A stretch of 64,000 nt of DNA from assembly GCF_022201045.2 (NCBI RefSeq), contig NC_068560.1, positions 31,265,501 through 31,329,500 on the forward strand. The letters are read 5' to 3'. Each line of letters begins with the position of its first letter. Position 1 is the first letter of the stretch. This stretch comes from Citrus sinensis. Lineage: Eukaryota; Streptophyta; Magnoliopsida; Sapindales; Rutaceae. A model generated the notes under the pieces. The model saw only the letters and a program-made list of their open reading frames with translations, did not search any database and was not told where the DNA came from. Positions 60,227 through 64,000 of this stretch are shown one piece after another. The position numbers and the translations under genes were made by a program.

Positions 60227-62623
60227 TTATTATCCCGTTACCTAATACCGCAAAACCAGCGAAATCATCACATTCACACCTAATCCCTCCACTACACATA
60301 CACATAGATTGACTGCTTGTTGTCACGGCTTCTGCATGCACCGATTGATAGCCGATGATCGGCGCGCTCCGATGATTTGTTGCGATGACAACTTTTTTAA
60401 ATCAACGGTTAAATAAAAATGTCAGAATTGCTTGTGGTTTCTAGAAAGGGAAAGTGAGTTTATCAGTCTGTGACTGAGTGAACTCGACGATTTTTCAACA
60501 ATGAAAATTTTGTGATCAGATCGAGAATTTAGGGCTAGTATTTTTAGACCAGAAATGAAAGAGAAGACGCGGAAAAATAAATTGATTCGGTTAAATAGGA
60601 TTTTAAATTAATTATAACTCGACACGGAATATTTTTATTTAATTTTCGTACGTTTAAAAAGAGAAAAATATAAAAAAGGAAATTTGATGGTCGACGGAAA
60701 AGAATTTTGTTTTCAGGCATTGAGAAACGTGAATTCTTTGCTCATCAAATATTCGGACCGTTTGGGCCCACCGGTTCGAAATGAAACTTCCCGGTTCAGC
60801 TATTTATTAAATTAATTTATTGGCGGTAATAGTTAAAATAGTTAGTGTTATATATTATTTTATTCACCGGTGTTTGATTTTCTTTGTGAAAGGGACTGGA
60901 TTGGATTGTTGCCTGTTGGAGCATGTGATGGGTACATGGGGAGGAGGAGTGGAATTGGACGGTGGAGATTTGTTTGTGATTACTTGATTCGGTGGGGGGA
61001 GCAGGCTTGATGATGATGGCTCACTCACCATTTTCTAAAAATGGTTTGGCTTTCATGTTGGATACTTCTGCACTCAGCAGGTAGAATTAACCATCGAACA
61101 AGTAATCGCCTTTACAAGGCATTTGATTGGTGGAAGAGACTATGATATAATTTTAGCATTTTGATAATGAGTAGCCTTTGAATTTAGTTGCTTAGATTGA
61201 TAGCCAATTAATGCGATAACCATGTAATTTTTTTTTTTTAAAGATGATTATTAAACTGTTATTATCGCCAATTAAGATATTGGGTTGGGCTTTAGTCGGT
61301 GATTACAAATTTGTTTGATGCGTGGACTGGGTCCAAGAATGCACAGAAGAAATCAAGAAATTAGAAATTTAGCGGGCGGCGACTCTGTGGGTCAATGACC
61401 AGTGCATTATTTCTAAATAAAGTCTAACACACGACGTATCAATTTTCTAACTTGTGTGAGGCGGAGTAGAAATTAATTTGTATGAAAGCGAAAGGTGACA
61501 CATGGATGACTAATGTTGACTCGATAACCTTCAATTGGGTATTATGCCAGCCACAAAATTTATGCCTTCTTTTAACGAAGTATACTAGTTGGGAGTTGGA
61601 ACTAAAGCTTAGTTAAATGGTTACCGAATCGTATTTGCATAGTCACAAATTTAGGCGGATTCAAATAACATCTAGTTAATAATCGCATCAAAATATTATG
61701 ATCATAATTTAATAAAAAAATAAATGAATTTATCTAATAACCCAGTTTATATTTATATATTTAACAAAATTTATTTATATATAATACAGGTCTATCAATA
61801 TTTTACACATTTATACTATTGAACTTATGAATTTATATAGAATTTTATAAATGAAACACCGTGTATATATTCATCCTTTCAAAAAAAAAAGAAAAAGAGA
61901 AAGAGATTATTATGCCCAATATTTAAGTTTTAACGACAAGAACATACAAATTGATTTAGAATAAAAAAAATATAATCGTGTCATTAATTGAGTAAATGGG
62001 TCAAGAACTTGACTCAAGATTTAACCCATTAAATAATTGTGTCAAATTTGACTACTCGTACCTATTTATTCGTATTCATGTCGAGTAATAAAGTCATATC
62101 AAGTTTTATCAATTCTATTTAAAACCACCACGTCACAATTGTTATGGGTTGATGTTCTTGTTGAATTTAGTTTTAGGTGTGCAAGTGTGATAATTATTTG
62201 ATTCGACAAATTAATTTTATTACAAAAAAAGTCTTAGCTCTCTAGTATCCATATCCATAATTCTGCACGTGCCAAAAGATTGGCAACTGAATCTTTGTTG
62301 TTTAATTATTGCATGTAATAAGTTCCCCACAATATTGTACAAATGTACAATAGAGTTTCATATTCATCATTTGTGATTTTAATGAATGGGAGCTGAATAG
62401 ATATGGTCCAACATCAATTAGAGATAGCTCGTTTTGTAGCCATGAAAAATAACTCGCAAACATAAATGAACTAGTTCGCCCATTGGCGTGCCTGAAGAGC
62501 CGTCACATTCGATAACAGAATTGCACAGTTGCACGTAATAGTAATACAACGACTAAGAGTGACATCAACATCTGTATCTCTCGAGCATCCATCATCAGTT
62601 GAGTCAAACCCCAAATAATAATC
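60227..62623. other. Intergenic region between divergent UBP and USP-like genes
   Basis: It contains the UBP promoter and leader (next few hundred bases after 60226) and no recognised gene. The 61.6-62.2 kb portion is AT-rich and includes degenerate words (GACTCAAGATTTAACCC, TGTCAAATTTGACTACTCG) suggesting an old repeat, but ends were not found. Confidence 0.4.
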
Positions 62624-63626
62624 ATGTCTAGTGACTTAGGATGCGTGATCGTGGCCGTTGATGGCAGCGAGGAGAGCATGGATGCCTTGAGATTGGAGAT
62701 CAATAACCTCAAGCTCCGATCCCCTGCTCCTGGTTCCACTAAGCCTCCCGATTCCTTCATCGTCCTCCAAGTTCAACCTCCACCTACCATCGCCGCTGGC
62801 CTTAATCCAGGGACCATCCCTTCCAGTGGGCCCAGTTAAGTCCACTTCCCTAAGCTAATATGAATTTAGTTGAAAAAACCAGATGACTCAATTAGCGTAT
62901 TTGCTGATTTATTTCAAAATTTTGAAGTTTTAGGTCATGTGGAAGTTCCTGCCTTTACTGCAGCCATAAAAGCGCAGTAACTTCATATTTCTTTCTTAAT
63001 AATTATTTTCTTGAAGGAATTTGAGTGGATGGAATTTGGATGCTTGAAAGAAAAGAACAATTAGTATCTTTCTCTTTGGTAAGTAATTTAGACTTAATTT
63101 ATTCTTTGATTTCAAAATGAAAAAAAAAAAGTAATAGAAAACAATTGATTGGCTTGTCTTGAGTATTTCAGTTATACATTTAAGTTTAATTCTTTACCAA
63201 GAAGTGCTGTATAAGGAAGCAATACCAACTGAATAGCAACAAATATCTTAATGGAAAGGGCAAAATGGTTCAATAATAAAAAGTAAAACAAAATGTTGCC
63301 TTAGTAATGATCATTTATCTTTTAACACTGGTCTGCTAAAATTTGAATGGCCAATGGGCGAGGATTAAATTTGTGCTAAACCGCTATATTTGTGAATGGG
63401 TATTAGGTCCAAGTATTAAACAATATTTACAAAAACCTTGTCATAGAGATGACGTGTCTTTTTGTTTATTTTATTTTTTAATAAAAAAAGTGCAAATGTT
63501 GTTTTAGGTAAATGTTAAATCAAAGGTGGTCATTGGGGATGCAATGGAAAAAGTCTGTGAACTAGTTGAGAAGTTGCATGCTGATTTGCTTGTGATGGGC
63601 TCTCATACTTTTGGCCATATTAAAAG
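62624..63626 (+). pseudogene. Universal stress protein (USP)-like gene, incomplete or decayed
   Basis: Three coding pieces read as parts of a plant USP. Piece 1 (62624-62834) starts MSSDLGCVIVAVDGSEESMDAL, the first strand and loop of the USP fold. Piece 2 (62934-62976) reads HVEVPAFTAAIKA. Piece 3 (63508-63626) reads VNVKSKVVIGDAMEKVCELV and LLVMGSHTFGHIKR, matching the nucleotide-binding end of the domain. Intron borders are GT-AG for most. The helix normally between pieces 2 and 3 (the segment after TAAI leading to the DHAL-type helix) is not found in 62980-63500, reading on gives an early TAA, and phases do not join (2 to 0). The last piece (FLGS and beyond) is not seen before 64000 and may lie outside. 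The residues after MDALR differ from the usual Trp-containing motif. A decayed copy is most likely; a gene with an unrecognised exon is possible. Confidence 0.55.
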
Positions 63627-64000
63627 GTATTAAATCTTTTAAAATAAACTTTTTAAAATTTTTTTTACTTTATATTCATAATTTTAGTCTTCCATTGTGG
63701 TTATAAAGTAACTAGTATTAGTTACTATCCTTACAGAACTGGTGGCCATCTTCTAGTCATAGAATTGCAAGTCATATTTCATATATTGCTTGATCAGTAA
63801 TTTGCCAAGATTTGCCTATATTAACTCTGTTATGGTGTAGCTTGAATATTTGTCTCCAGAATGGGCATGTTTGCTACCAAATATTTGGACAATAATCTCC
63901 CCCCACTAATAATCTAATGGGGGCACTTGAACTCATTCCCATGTTAGAAGGAAAGTGTGTTGCCACTCAATTAGTGGGATGTTTCTGTTACTCTTCCATT
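63627..64000. other. Downstream of the USP-like gene, nothing further recognised
   Basis: No USP final exon or other gene was recognised up to the window edge. It may be intron of the USP-like gene. Confidence 0.4.

Noticed and set aside
62477-62490. Thirteen-base match CCCATTGGCGTGC shared with the SINE at 15438
   Set aside because: Matches of this length occur by chance in 64 kb, and no B box, tail or further similarity follows.

Overview
This is a plant nuclear window, most likely from a dicot tree of the Citrus type. That placement is an impression from the protein sequences, not a proof. The evidence for a plant is intron-rich genes with GT-AG borders, AT-rich intergenic DNA, many short terminal-inverted-repeat (TIR) elements and microsatellites, and plant-typical protein families (AHL, bHLH, AP-4, MYND-type ubiquitin protease, PELPK-like cell-wall protein). 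No bacterial, viral or organellar block, CRISPR array or operon was seen.

Layout. 0-10 kb is transposon-rich: a Mutator-like TIR element carrying a small secreted-type ORF (195-1061), a near-perfect palindromic MITE (5301-5412), a 124-bp tandem array grown from a MITE end (5787-6272) and a 5'-truncated LINE with an RNase H domain (about 6637-7040). 10.2-11.2 kb holds an intronless J-domain/AT-hook gene (+). 13.6-14.6 kb holds a small cysteine-rich membrane protein gene (-), with a large foldback element (14698-15411) and a textbook SINE (15437-15732) just upstream. 18.5-20.3 kb holds a seven-exon PWWP gene (+). 25.9-26.8 kb is a bHLH30/TMO5-type transcription factor (+). 27.5-29.6 kb is a beta-carbonic anhydrase (+), followed 0.6 kb later by the AP-4 mu gene (30.2-34.8 kb, +) and a proline-rich wall-protein gene (35.2 kb, +). 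40.4-41.4 kb is an AHL17-type AT-hook gene (+). 41.4-48.9 kb is gene-poor. 49.0-52.0 kb holds a pair of duplicated small membrane-protein genes (-), one damaged. 53.2-60.2 kb is an eleven-exon UBP16-type ubiquitin protease (-). 62.6-63.6 kb is a universal-stress-protein-like gene (+) that looks broken or runs off the window.

The genes form no shared pathway; this is an ordinary plant gene neighbourhood with independent promoters. Exon models were built by hand from splice consensus, reading phase and remembered family sequences. All phases close without internal stops for the PWWP, bHLH, carbonic anhydrase, AP-4 mu and UBP genes, but coordinates may be off by a base or two. I did not find a convincing new multi-gene system. 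The items most worth a second look are the small membrane-protein duplicate with an A-tract frame break, the identical 368-bp tandem duplication inside the UBP intron, the TIR element carrying a secreted-peptide-like ORF, and the GC-AG intron in AP-4 mu.
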